64,000 bases of DNA, taken from Flavobacterium rakeshii (lineage in GTDB: Bacteria; Bacteroidota; Bacteroidia; Flavobacteriales; Flavobacteriaceae). The DNA is taken from the NCBI RefSeq assembly GCF_009741375.1, contig NZ_WOWP01000010.1, forward strand, positions 62,001-126,000, read 5' to 3'. Shown piece after piece: positions 26,223 to 34,113 of the stretch; the stretch's first letter is position 1; each line of letters starts with the position of its first letter. The notes below the pieces were generated by a model that was not told the origin of the DNA, did no database searches, and worked only from the letters and a program-made list of their open reading frames with translations. The translations under genes and the position numbers were made by a program.

Positions 26223-27266
26223 TTTTAAAGTCAGTCTTACAATCCTGTTTTGCCCTGCGGCTATAATGGTTTTATCATCTTTAAAACGTAATGTATGCAG
26301 GTCGGTATCATCAAGTATCTTTTTCCAGGTTGCTCCCCTGTCAAACGAATAATACATACCGGTTGCTCCGCAGGCTACCAGTTCATACCCTTCACTGTTT
26401 GGAATAAACTGTACACATGAGGCATACCCGAACCCTGAACCATCGGCTATTGTTTTCCATTTTCGGCCGCCTTTAGTTGTAATTATTTTATTACCGCTAT
26501 TCATCTTCGCTTTAGTATAATCACCTCCTACCGCAAAACCTGTTTCATCATCATAAAAATCGGCAGAATATATACCTTCCGTTGGTGTACCCTGTACAAT
26601 AGGTGTTTTATAAACCTTCCATGATTCCCCCATATCGTCAGAATAGAACACTCTTGATTTCTTTCCTCCCGAAACAATCCATGCCTTCTCCCCTTTTACA
26701 ATAATATTGGTATTACTGGCAGCAAAAGCGGCTTCACCTTCTTCAACTTCGGGTAAATCATCACAGGAAAGTTTTTTCCATGAGTTACCGCCATCTCGTG
26801 TTACAATAACCGAAAGGCAGTCACCTGTAGGATCACCCATGGCAATTCCGTTATTATTATCAAAAAACTGCATACTGTCATAAAATACCTTTTCACCTTC
26901 TTCGATATAAACCACAGTATTCGTTTTACTATCCTTATTAATTTTATACAGTTTAGCCGGTGTAGCAACGTTGAGTATAAATACATTCTTATCAGTTTGT
27001 GCTATAGCCCTAAATTCAGGTAACGAGTTATCAAAAGCAATAACTCCGTTAAAGGCCTTCTCACCTGTTAGTGAAGCATAACCATACTTCCCTCTGCTAC
27101 CCGAATACCAAACCTTATCATTATCAATCGTTATGGCACGTATGCTAATACTATCGGTCAGTAATGTATCAACATTTACAGTGGTGAAAGAAGCTTTAAA
27201 ATCCTTTTTTTCTTCTTTACAGGATAGTATAGCAATAGTAAATATAAGTAGTAGGCTTTTTCTCAT
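26220..27266 (-). CDS. YCF48/BNR-repeat beta-propeller lipoprotein
   Basis: 348 residues. The lipobox ends ILSCK (Cys 16). The rest is a run of sialidase/Ycf48-type repeats with the Asp-box pattern: TRDGGNSWKKLSC, SDDMGESWKVYKT, TTKGGRKWKTIADG, SFDRGATWKKILDD. The fold should be a propeller of about seven blades. Plant and cyanobacterial Ycf48 aids photosystem II assembly, which is irrelevant here; in flavobacteria these are surface or periplasmic proteins of unknown role. Often annotated as oxidoreductase, without sequence support. Confidence 0.8.
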   Translation of the reverse strand: MRKSLLLIFTIAILSCKEEKKDFKASFTTVNVDTLLTDSISIRAITIDNDKVWYSGSRGKYGYASLTGEKAFNGVIAFDNSLPEFRAIAQTDKNVFILNVATPAKLYKINKDSKTNTVVYIEEGEKVFYDSMQFFDNNNGIAMGDPTGDCLSVIVTRDGGNSWKKLSCDDLPEVEEGEAAFAASNTNIIVKGEKAWIVSGGKKSRVFYSDDMGESWKVYKTPIVQGTPTEGIYSADFYDDETGFAVGGDYTKAKMNSGNKIITTKGGRKWKTIADGSGFGYASCVQFIPNSEGYELVACGATGMYYSFDRGATWKKILDDTDLHTLRFKDDKTIIAAGQNRIVRLTLK

Positions 27267-27464
27267 CTTTAAAATTTTAAAGCCCTAAATTAATAAATTT
27301 ACAATAGTCAGCTTATCAAAGTCCAATATTTATATTTAAGGTAAATTTATTTATAATATGCATTTCATCAGGCAATATTTGCATTATAACTATTGCGCGA
27401 AACGAATTGTTAAAATTTTAAAATTTGTGATTATATTGGGTTACCAACCATAAACCAAACTCAA

Positions 27465-27992
27465 ATGAAAAAACTTATCTTGACCATGGGATTCCTGTGT
27501 CTCATCAGTTCGGGATATTGCCAAAGCCTTCAGCTTCCTGTTATTGAGCCTGTAACTCTTGAATCACTTCCGGCTGCGGTATCCAAAAGCATTGAACTGA
27601 AAGATTTTGAAAAAGCAGCACTACAGGCTTCTGACTTTATTATCTCCTCTCCTATTGATGATCTTAATAACGAAGAAGTTAAGGCCAGTAAAGGTTATTT
27701 ACTGGGATGGATGCAGGACAGTCCCGATTTTAATTTTGCTCCAGATCATACCATCGCCATATTTGAAGATAACAACCTCCTAATGTGGACTTATATGGCC
27801 TGTATGGCAAAATTTACAATAGAAAACAAAGACCAGTCGGGCAATCCGGATTTTATTAAACTGGGAACATGGGAGCTGGTAGCAGGATATATAGATAATC
27901 CGGGGAATAATGTCCCAAGGACAGACAAGCTCAATCAGCTTTGTGATGCTTATAAAAGCAAACAGCTTAGTGCTTTCCTTGAAAACCAATAA
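27465..27992 (+). CDS. Hypothetical secreted protein
   Basis: 175 residues with a signal peptide (about 1-19, ending SSGYCQ). The mature part is mixed, with SLPAAVSKSIELKDFEKAAL, ASKGYLLGWMQDSPDFNF, NNLLMWTYMACMAKFTIEN and IKLGTWELVAGYIDNPGN. It looks like a small helical domain. No family recognised. The gene is monocistronic with a strong terminator. Confidence 0.7.
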   Translation: MKKLILTMGFLCLISSGYCQSLQLPVIEPVTLESLPAAVSKSIELKDFEKAALQASDFIISSPIDDLNNEEVKASKGYLLGWMQDSPDFNFAPDHTIAIFEDNNLLMWTYMACMAKFTIENKDQSGNPDFIKLGTWELVAGYIDNPGNNVPRTDKLNQLCDAYKSKQLSAFLENQ

Positions 27993-27996
27993 ACAA

Positions 27997-28021
27997 AAAG
28001 AGCAGGTTATACCTGCTCTTT
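27997..28021. terminator. Terminator between convergent genes
   Basis: Stem agagcaggt (27999-28007) with acctgctct (28011-28019), three-base loop, A and T runs on either side. The right-hand part lies inside the end of the DUF983 gene. Confidence 0.88.
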
Positions 28022-28375
28022 TTTCTCTTCCTTACTGTCAAACATATGCATCCATATCATTCGTGACAGCCTGAAATTAAACATACTCAACGCTACAGCC
28101 ATAAAAGCTATTAATGCGAGCATGCCGCCAAAGCCTTCTATAAAAAAATGAGCTATTACATATACCGCAATCATTTCGGCTACAGTAAGTCCATAACTCA
28201 CATACATTGCACCATAAAAAAAGCCTGGCTCTCTTTCAAACTTATGATCACAAACCGGACAGTGATCGTTCATTTTTGGCAAGCGAAATAAAAACAGGTT
28301 TCCTTTGCTTTTAAACACTTTACCCTCTCCGCATTTCGGACATTTTTCCTCTATTATATCGTTGAATTTAGACAT
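28007..28375 (-). CDS. DUF983 family membrane protein
   Basis: 122 residues from the ATG at 28375 (MSKFNDIIEEKCPKCGEG). The frame is open upstream to 28420, but that extension does not fit the family. Two CxxC pairs (CPKCGEGKVF, CPVCDHKF) suggest a zinc ribbon, followed by two membrane helices (VSYGLTVAEMIAVYVIAHFF and GGMLALIAFMAVALSMFNF). DUF983 proteins are of unknown role; the zinc-ribbon plus membrane layout is conserved. Convergent with the 27465 gene. Confidence 0.85.
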   Translation of the reverse strand: MSKFNDIIEEKCPKCGEGKVFKSKGNLFLFRLPKMNDHCPVCDHKFEREPGFFYGAMYVSYGLTVAEMIAVYVIAHFFIEGFGGMLALIAFMAVALSMFNFRLSRMIWMHMFDSKEEKKEQV

Positions 28376-28468
28376 CTTGTTTTTTATTTCAAATTTACAA
28401 CAGGTAGTAAAAACGGGCAATAGCTTATTTACGCAATAATTTGTACTTTTAGGACATTATTTTAAACT

Positions 28469-29350
28469 ATGAAGAAAACAGCCATACTTGATATTAGTCA
28501 GTTTAAACAAACCGGATTAGAAGATTTTTATGTAAACACACTGGAAGATCACCTTATTACCAGCCATAAGGATATTGCCCTCCCGCACAAACATAACTTC
28601 TATCTGGCTATACTTTTTACGCATGGCTGTGGTATTCATGAAATAGATTTTACGGTTTATGATGTTAAACCGGGGAGTCTGTTTTTCCTTAACCCGGGGC
28701 AAACACATCACTGGGAACTTTCGCCCGATACTAAAGGCTACATTTTTTTCCACACACAGGCATTTTACAATTTATATTATACACAAAACCAAATAAACAA
28801 CTTCCCGTTTTTTTACAGCATGCACAGTTCTCCCTGTATTTATCTTAAGGATGAAGAATTAGAAGATGTTACGTTATTGTTTAAACGAATACTAAAAGAA
28901 AACGGTAGGGATGAGATTTTAAAAAAACACCGTATAATCAATTTAGTTCAGTATGTATATATAGAATGTACCCGTATATATGCCCGTCAAAACCCCGTGG
29001 CTGCGCTGGATACCCATAACAGTTACTACAGCAAATTCCTTAAACTGGAAGAATTGGTAAACCAATACTTTATTTCAGAAAAATCGCCGGCAGCCTATGC
29101 CGAAATGATGCATATAACCCCAAAACACTTAAACCGCATAACACAGGCAGTAGCCGGGAAAACAACATCAGACATTATTATAGATAGGGTTTTACTGGAA
29201 GCTAAAAAAGAACTTATACTACAACAGGATAATTTTTCCGGAATATCAGAAATGCTGGGCTATGAGGACTATGCTTATTTTTCACGCCTGTTTAAAAAGA
29301 AAACAGGAGAAACCCCAAGTGAGTTTTTAAACAGATATATGAAAGGATAG
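28469..29350 (+). CDS. AraC family transcriptional regulator
   Basis: 293 residues. An N-terminal cupin-type sensing domain (about 20-110, with HKHNFYLAILFTHGCGIHEI and LFFLNPGQTHHWELS) is followed by two helix-turn-helix motifs of the AraC/XylS type. HTH 1 is in YAEMMHITPKHLNRITQAV and HTH 2 in GISEMLGYEDYAYFSRLFKK. The end is TGETPSEFLNRYM. It senses a small ligand and activates or represses nearby genes. The ligand is unknown. The next gene encodes a lipoprotein, 31 bases downstream. Confidence 0.9.
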   Translation: MKKTAILDISQFKQTGLEDFYVNTLEDHLITSHKDIALPHKHNFYLAILFTHGCGIHEIDFTVYDVKPGSLFFLNPGQTHHWELSPDTKGYIFFHTQAFYNLYYTQNQINNFPFFYSMHSSPCIYLKDEELEDVTLLFKRILKENGRDEILKKHRIINLVQYVYIECTRIYARQNPVAALDTHNSYYSKFLKLEELVNQYFISEKSPAAYAEMMHITPKHLNRITQAVAGKTTSDIIIDRVLLEAKKELILQQDNFSGISEMLGYEDYAYFSRLFKKKTGETPSEFLNRYMKG

Positions 29351-29381
29351 ATTATTACGTTTTTATTTTTAAATTCATTTT

Positions 29382-29990
29382 ATGAAATACATACTAATAA
29401 CCTTACTACCTATCCTAATCTTATTCTCCTCGTGTAAGGACCAAACAAAAAACAATCATTTTGATATTACTCCTGAAAAAATTGATTTCGAAAAGGAAAT
29501 TATGAATGATATATTCTTAAAAATAGTTGATACTGTAAGTTTTAAACAAATGTACCTCCCTTCTCCTAAACATACAGAAAAAAGTACAGAAGCTCAAGAC
29601 ACTATAAAACGGGTTATTATGGTTGACAGCGTTTATGCTGTCGATAATGAATTAATAAATCAATTAGAAGAGTTTTACGATACCAAAATTACTCTCCCTA
29701 ATAATAAACCGGGATATAAATTTGATTATAAAATTTATTCAGAAAATAAAACATATAATTTCATTGAGGCTTCCGAAGCCAAACTGGATAGCATCTGGAA
29801 TGTAAATCCTAACAATGTAAATGGAATAATATATTTTTCAAGAATACAGTTTGACGATAATATAAAATTTGGAGCCTTATCTGTAGGATTCGGTGCAGGA
29901 CCAAAAGCCGGGCGTGGATTTATTATATTTATAAAACTTAAAAATAATAAATGGGTAATTGATAAAGTTACCAGTATATGGGTTAGCTAA
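29382..29990 (+). CDS. Hypothetical lipoprotein
   Basis: 202 residues. The N terminus MKYILITLLPILILFSSCKD is a lipoprotein signal with Cys 18. The mature part is acidic, with few recognisable motifs (IIYFSRIQFDDNIKFGALSV, AGRGFIIFIKLKNNKWVI). It follows an AraC-type regulator on the same strand with a short gap, so it may be part of the same transcript or regulated by it. The rsmB-like gene's promoter lies just after this stop codon. Confidence 0.65.
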   Translation: MKYILITLLPILILFSSCKDQTKNNHFDITPEKIDFEKEIMNDIFLKIVDTVSFKQMYLPSPKHTEKSTEAQDTIKRVIMVDSVYAVDNELINQLEEFYDTKITLPNNKPGYKFDYKIYSENKTYNFIEASEAKLDSIWNVNPNNVNGIIYFSRIQFDDNIKFGALSVGFGAGPKAGRGFIIFIKLKNNKWVIDKVTSIWVS

Positions 29991-30007
29991 GTTTACTCAA
30001 AAAATAA

Positions 30008-30015
30008 TACCTTTG
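30008..30015 (+). promoter_or_regulatory. Putative promoter -7 box of the RNA methyltransferase gene
   Basis: TACCTTTG matches TAnnTTTG. It lies 18 bases before the ATG at 30034 and helps decide that start over an upstream in-frame codon at 29959. No clear -33 TTG is visible. Confidence 0.5.
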
Positions 30016-30033
30016 CAGCTTCAATTCACAAAA

Positions 30034-31248
30034 ATGAGATTACACAGAAATTTAGTGTTTACGGTTATTGATTCCCTTAACTTTATTTTTAATGAGGGAG
30101 AATATGCCGATAAGGTTGTGGCAAAGGCTTTAAAGAAAGACAAGCGTTGGGGAAGCCACGACAGGAAGTTTGTTGCCGAAACGATATATGAAATTGTGCG
30201 CTGGAAACGCCTGTATGCCGAAATTGCCGAAGTTAAGGAGCCTTACACCAGGGATAACCTATGGAGAATATTTGCCGTATGGGCAGTACTTCGCGGTTAT
30301 AACCTGCCAGACTGGAAATACTTTGAGGAAACTCCGGTGCGCCGTATTAAAGGGCGTTTTGATGAGCTTTCCAAAATAAGAAAGTTCCGTGAGTCTATTC
30401 CTGACTGGATGGATGAGCTTGGAGTTAAGGAGCTTGGTGAAAAGAAATGGGAAAAAGAACTTGCCGCTCAAAACGAGCAGGCAAAAGTTATACTTCGTGT
30501 TAACACCCTTAAAACAACAAAAGAACAGCTTCGTGCCATTTTAATGGACAGCAATATAGAAACCGAATTCCTTAAACAATATCCTGATGCACTTGTATTA
30601 ACGGAACGTGCAAACGTATTCCTTACTCAGGCATTTAAGGACGGACTTTTTGAGGTTCAGGATGCATCTTCACAGCTTGTAGCCCGTTTTCTTGATGTGG
30701 CTCCGGGTATGCGTGTAGTTGATACCTGTGCCGGTGCCGGTGGTAAAACCCTGCACATGGCTTCTATAATGGAAAACAAGGGTCAGCTTATAGCTATGGA
30801 TATTTACGAGAGTAAACTAAAACAGCTTAAGCTACGTGCTAAGCGTAACAGCGTTTTCAATATTGATTACCGCGTTATTGAAAGTACTAAGGTTATTAAA
30901 AAACTACACGAAAAAGCCGACAGGGTACTTATTGATGCTCCTTGTAGCGGACTTGGAGTTTTAAAACGTAACCCTGACAGTAAATGGAAACTGCAACCTG
31001 AGTTTATTGATAACATCAAAAACACTCAAAGAGAGGTACTGGAAAACTACTCTAAAATGGTTAAACCAGGTGGTAAGCTTGTTTATGCTACCTGTTCTGT
31101 ACTGCCATCTGAAAATGAGGAACAGGTTAAACACTTCCTTACTACAGAGATAGGTAAACAGTTTACTTTTGTAAAAGACAATAAAGTTCTGGCATCAGAC
31201 TCCGGTTTTGACGGATTCTATATGGCGCTTATGGAACGTAAAAAATAA
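30034..31248 (+). CDS. RsmB/NOP family 5-methylcytosine RNA methyltransferase
   Basis: 404 residues from the ATG at 30034. The N-terminal helical part is RsmB-like (NUSB-like residues are short). The SAM-binding motif I is VDTCAGAGGKTLHMASIM, motif IV with the catalytic pair is LIDAPCSGLGVLKRNPDSKW, and motif VI is LVYATCSVLPSENEEQ, whose Cys forms the covalent adduct. It methylates a cytosine in rRNA (RsmB-type target C967 in E. coli 16S rRNA, if orthologous) or tRNA. Both Cys are present. Followed by a terminator. Confidence 0.9.
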   Translation: MRLHRNLVFTVIDSLNFIFNEGEYADKVVAKALKKDKRWGSHDRKFVAETIYEIVRWKRLYAEIAEVKEPYTRDNLWRIFAVWAVLRGYNLPDWKYFEETPVRRIKGRFDELSKIRKFRESIPDWMDELGVKELGEKKWEKELAAQNEQAKVILRVNTLKTTKEQLRAILMDSNIETEFLKQYPDALVLTERANVFLTQAFKDGLFEVQDASSQLVARFLDVAPGMRVVDTCAGAGGKTLHMASIMENKGQLIAMDIYESKLKQLKLRAKRNSVFNIDYRVIESTKVIKKLHEKADRVLIDAPCSGLGVLKRNPDSKWKLQPEFIDNIKNTQREVLENYSKMVKPGGKLVYATCSVLPSENEEQVKHFLTTEIGKQFTFVKDNKVLASDSGFDGFYMALMERKK

Positions 31249-31251
31249 ATT

Positions 31252-31279
31252 GAAGCCTCCCAATCGGGAGGTTTTTTAT
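31252..31279 (+). terminator. Terminator of the RNA methyltransferase gene
   Basis: Stem cctccc (31256-31261) with gggagg (31266-31271), extended by A-T pairs, then a T run. Confidence 0.82.
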
Positions 31280-31284
31280 TTCTG

Positions 31285-31292
31285 TAAATTTG
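31285..31292 (+). promoter_or_regulatory. Putative promoter -7 box of the Crp/Fnr-like gene
   Basis: TAAATTTG is an exact TAnnTTTG match 23 bases before the ATG at 31316 and lies right after the previous terminator. The -33 element is unclear. Confidence 0.5.
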
Positions 31293-31315
31293 GAGTAACA
31301 CTAAAAAGGCAAGTT

Positions 31316-31897
31316 ATGTTCAAAACAGAGAAAAAGGTTAGCTTTTTTGACACCATCTCCCCTTTTGTAAAAATCAGTCCGAAAAGCAGGTCGGCACTCC
31401 TATCGGTAATGCAAAAAGACCATTACCCTAAAGGGCATGTACTTGTCCCGCTGGGAGGAATTTGCAGACATGTATATTATATTGAAAAAGGACTATCACG
31501 AACTTTTTACATTAAGGACGGTAAGGATATTACAGAGAAATTTTGCACCGAAAACAGCTTTACCTGCTCTATGCCGGCATCTATAGTTAATGTACCTGAT
31601 AACCGACAGATTGAGCTTTTAGAGCCTTCCATAATATGGTCTATGCCTTATACCGAATTGGAAAAACTTTATGACGATTACCACGACATAGAACGTATGG
31701 GACGCTTTGTAGTTACTAATGAATTGGTCCACATGCATCAGCGCCTTAGTGATTTACAGTTTCGGTCGGCAGAGGAACGTTATAACAACCTCCTGCAAAA
31801 AAATCCTGATTTACTGCAAAGAGTTTCTCTAGGGCTAATTTCATCTTACTTAGGGATAACACAGGAGACATTAAGCCGAATACGCTCCAGGGTGTAG
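31316..31897 (+). CDS. Crp/Fnr family transcriptional regulator
   Basis: 193 residues from the ATG at 31316; a longer frame from 31208 overlaps the methyltransferase gene and its terminator and is rejected. The cyclic-nucleotide-binding-type beta roll reads GHVLVPLGGICRHVYYIEKG and TFYIKDGKDITEKFCTENS (about 40-90). A short helix-turn-helix follows at the C terminus (LGLISSYLGITQETLSRIRS). There is no Cys cluster for an iron-sulphur switch as in FNR, and the phosphate-binding loop of CRP is not clear, so the effector is unknown. The gene is single, in front of a thioesterase gene. Confidence 0.85.
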   Translation: MFKTEKKVSFFDTISPFVKISPKSRSALLSVMQKDHYPKGHVLVPLGGICRHVYYIEKGLSRTFYIKDGKDITEKFCTENSFTCSMPASIVNVPDNRQIELLEPSIIWSMPYTELEKLYDDYHDIERMGRFVVTNELVHMHQRLSDLQFRSAEERYNNLLQKNPDLLQRVSLGLISSYLGITQETLSRIRSRV

Positions 31898-31970
31898 TGT
31901 TTTTGATAAATGTCAAAGGAAAAGCCCTGCTACAGTTTCAACTTTGTTTTATCAAAAAATAAAAACAATT

Positions 31971-32441
31971 ATGGAACTAAAAACATTTTACAACATCAGG
32001 TTTAGCGACTGCGATTCTTTTAAACATCTTAACAACTCCCGTTATGTGGATTATATGCTTAATGCACGCGAAGATCATTTAAAAGAATTTCACGATATAA
32101 GTATGACCTACCTCTACGGTAAAGGCTCGGGCTGGATGGTAAACAAGCACGAGATCATTTATCTCAACCCGGCAAATTATGGCGAACAGGTATGTATAAA
32201 GTCAGAACTGCTTAAATACAGTGATGATTCTTTATTTGTTGAAATGACGATGTGGAACGAACAGGAAACCCACATAAAAGCCATTTTATGGACAAAATTC
32301 ATACATATTAACCTGCTTACAGGAAAAAGGGATAATCACCCGGAATGGTTTGCACAACTGGCTATTCCGTTAGAAAACAGCAAAATATTAAAATCTTCAA
32401 TATCAGAAAGATTAAATGTTTTGATGCCACAAAAAGTATAA
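31971..32441 (+). CDS. Acyl-CoA thioesterase (4-hydroxybenzoyl-CoA thioesterase-like hotdog)
   Basis: 156 residues from the ATG at 31971; a TTG nine codons earlier is less likely. The hotdog motif is TFYNIRFSDCDSFKHLNN (6-23), with the Asp typical of the 4HBT branch near SDCDSFKHLNN, then KHEIIYLNPANYGEQVC. It hydrolyses acyl-CoA or acyl-ACP; chain length is unknown. The gene's end is immediately followed by a promoter (32420-32453) for the structured RNA. Confidence 0.85.
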   Translation: MELKTFYNIRFSDCDSFKHLNNSRYVDYMLNAREDHLKEFHDISMTYLYGKGSGWMVNKHEIIYLNPANYGEQVCIKSELLKYSDDSLFVEMTMWNEQETHIKAILWTKFIHINLLTGKRDNHPEWFAQLAIPLENSKILKSSISERLNVLMPQKV

Positions 32442-32453
32442 TTTGTAACTTTG
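32420..32453 (+). promoter_or_regulatory. Promoter of the candidate structured RNA
   Basis: A TTTTG with TTG at 32421-32423 and TAACTTTG at 32446-32453 are separated by 22 bases, within the 17-23 spacing of the Bacteroidota consensus (TTG, spacer, TAnnTTTG). Transcription would begin near 32459, just past the thioesterase stop codon. Confidence 0.72.
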
Positions 32454-32458
32454 AGTAA

Positions 32459-32617
32459 ATATACCAGGATGAAATAGCAACTTTTCCCCTTCACCTCTCC
32501 TAGATGAATATATAAAGGCTATTCAATTATTGAGTGTAAATAAGGTCTGCTAAGCACAACAGTGTCAAATACCTCAATAGTAAATGGCATTCCGGTTAAG
32601 GGGAAAGGTTAGCTTTT
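32459..32617 (+). ncRNA. Candidate structured non-coding RNA, rod-like with central bubble (6S-RNA-like)
   Basis: About 160 bases after a consensus promoter fold into a long imperfect hairpin. The closing stem pairs 32476-32495 (agcaacttttccccttcacc) with 32594-32614, giving 18 Watson-Crick pairs, one G-U, one mismatch and one bulge. An asymmetric open bubble follows (32496-32517 against 32589-32593), then an inner stem 32518-32534 with 32573-32588 (core attgag/ctcaat) and an apical part of about 38 bases. Four T residues follow the closing stem (32614-32617), so a weak terminator is possible. No open frame covers it. A closing stem, bubble and terminal stem is the architecture of 6S RNA, which binds RNA polymerase. 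That identity is a hypothesis; a repeat element is the alternative. Confidence 0.6.
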
Positions 32618-32676
32618 GTGAATGAGTATAGACTTATAAGGAACTACTTACAGCTAAAAGAAAAATTAATTTTCAT

Positions 32677-32684
32677 TATGTTTG
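32677..32684 (+). promoter_or_regulatory. Putative promoter -7 box of the GldM-module gene
   Basis: TATGTTTG matches TAnnTTTG, 17 bases before the ATG at 32702. No clear -33 box. Confidence 0.4.
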
Positions 32685-32701
32685 TTTCAAACCATGCCGT
32701 T

Positions 32702-33958
32702 ATGAAACAAACATTTTTCTTTTTAGCGCTTTTTATCACCCAGCTACTAGTAGCTCAGGATAACAATATCTCTGTCATATCAGTTGAAAAAGCTAACATT
32801 GTTTACAGGGGTATTCAAAACCCAATTAAAATAGCTGTATCGGGAGCCAAATCATATAAGGTTACTACCCTTGCAGGATTAACTAAAAAAGACTCTTTGG
32901 GCAATTATTATTTAAACGTTAATGGTGTACAGGGAAAAACCGTCAAAATAAACATTGAAGCTACCCTTGAAAACAGCAGTGTAATTAATGAATTCAAAGA
33001 GTTTAAGGTAAGGGATATTTCAAATCCTAGAGCAAACATAATTAGTCAATATTCGACGACCACTCAATTAACTTTATCACAGCTAAAAAAACTCAAACTT
33101 AATATCATTATTGATAATTACATTTTTCCTTTGGATACAACTTTTTTTCGTATTCATTCATTCGATATTTATATTGAAGGTCAGGAAAAAATATCGGTAA
33201 AAGGAAATGAAATGACCGAAAAAGCGTTCAGTGCACTTAAGAATACCCGTATAGGAACTGAAATGGTAATTCATGTAATTCAACATGTTCCCGAAGGTTA
33301 TAGATTAAGACCAGTAACTCCTTTAACACTAAAAATTATTGAAGAGAAAAAAGAATATATGAATCCTAATATTCCAACTCCTAAAGTTTCAACTAAATAT
33401 GGTAACACTATAGTTTACAGAGGTATCAAAGATACTTTAGAAATATCAGTACCCAATGCAAAATCATTCAAGGTAAAAGGAAAAGGACTAAAAATGTTGC
33501 CCGACAGCATTTATGTAATGGATGCCAGTAAAATAAAAAAAGATAAAACCTACCTGGAGTTTGAAATAGTAAATCAAAATGACTCAATAATCCATACAAA
33601 ACAACTGCTATATGTAAAAGACAGAGATACAGCACCTAAAAAAATTACTGTAAACGGAAAAGGTTGTGGCAACTGTATTCTAAAAATGACATTACAGGAA
33701 CTAAAAGATGCCGTTATAGATATAGTCGAAGATGATGAACAAAACTCTTTAACTAAATACCAGGTTTTGGCGTGTAATATAAAGCTACCCGATGGTAATA
33801 ATATAGATCTAAATAACAATACAATTACAGATACTGCTTTTGAACAACTCTCAACCCTTCCGGAAAACTCAATTATTGAGATTGAAGTATATCATTCTCT
33901 TTTTAGGTATCCTCTCAACCTTTCACCATTAAAAATAATGATTGTTAGTGCTAATTAA
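32702..33958 (+). CDS. Secreted protein with two GldM-type C-terminal modules
   Basis: 418 residues from the ATG at 32702, where a signal peptide starts (MKQTFFFLALFITQLLVAQ). An upstream in-frame TTG at 32618 gives a non-signal extension and is rejected. The mature protein is a direct duplication. Each unit has a GldM-domain-3-like start (KANIVYRGIQNPIKIAVSGA; NTIVYRGIKDTLEISVPNA) followed by a domain-4-like part with a linker and a PDG/PEG-type end (FDIYIEGQEKISVKGNEMTE; CNIKLPDGNNIDLNNN). GldM is the periplasmic part of the type 9 secretion and gliding motor; here the membrane helix and domains 1-2 are missing. The second unit has a CGNC pair. Function unknown, perhaps a T9SS or envelope accessory protein. 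Confidence 0.78.
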   Translation: MKQTFFFLALFITQLLVAQDNNISVISVEKANIVYRGIQNPIKIAVSGAKSYKVTTLAGLTKKDSLGNYYLNVNGVQGKTVKINIEATLENSSVINEFKEFKVRDISNPRANIISQYSTTTQLTLSQLKKLKLNIIIDNYIFPLDTTFFRIHSFDIYIEGQEKISVKGNEMTEKAFSALKNTRIGTEMVIHVIQHVPEGYRLRPVTPLTLKIIEEKKEYMNPNIPTPKVSTKYGNTIVYRGIKDTLEISVPNAKSFKVKGKGLKMLPDSIYVMDASKIKKDKTYLEFEIVNQNDSIIHTKQLLYVKDRDTAPKKITVNGKGCGNCILKMTLQELKDAVIDIVEDDEQNSLTKYQVLACNIKLPDGNNIDLNNNTITDTAFEQLSTLPENSIIEIEVYHSLFRYPLNLSPLKIMIVSAN

Positions 33959-34062
33959 ACCCAATAAAATTCCAAAACTAACAATTTTACTATTGTTTGT
34001 TATAAGCATTTTATCATATCAACAAATTTTCATCTACATCGTTATAGTATCATCAATTTAAT

Positions 34063-34070
34063 TACCTTTG
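34063..34070 (+). promoter_or_regulatory. Putative promoter -7 box of the serine dehydratase gene
   Basis: TACCTTTG matches TAnnTTTG 43 bases before the ATG at 34114; no TTG at the expected distance. Confidence 0.42.
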
Positions 34071-34113
34071 GGCGCTTTTGTATAAGTCGCAATAATTATA
34101 TTTTTGTATTACT

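Noticed and set aside
26220..27266. Photosystem II assembly factor or oxidoreductase.
   Set aside because: Only the BNR/Ycf48 repeats are shared; the organism has no photosynthesis genes in view and the repeats do not show a catalytic site.
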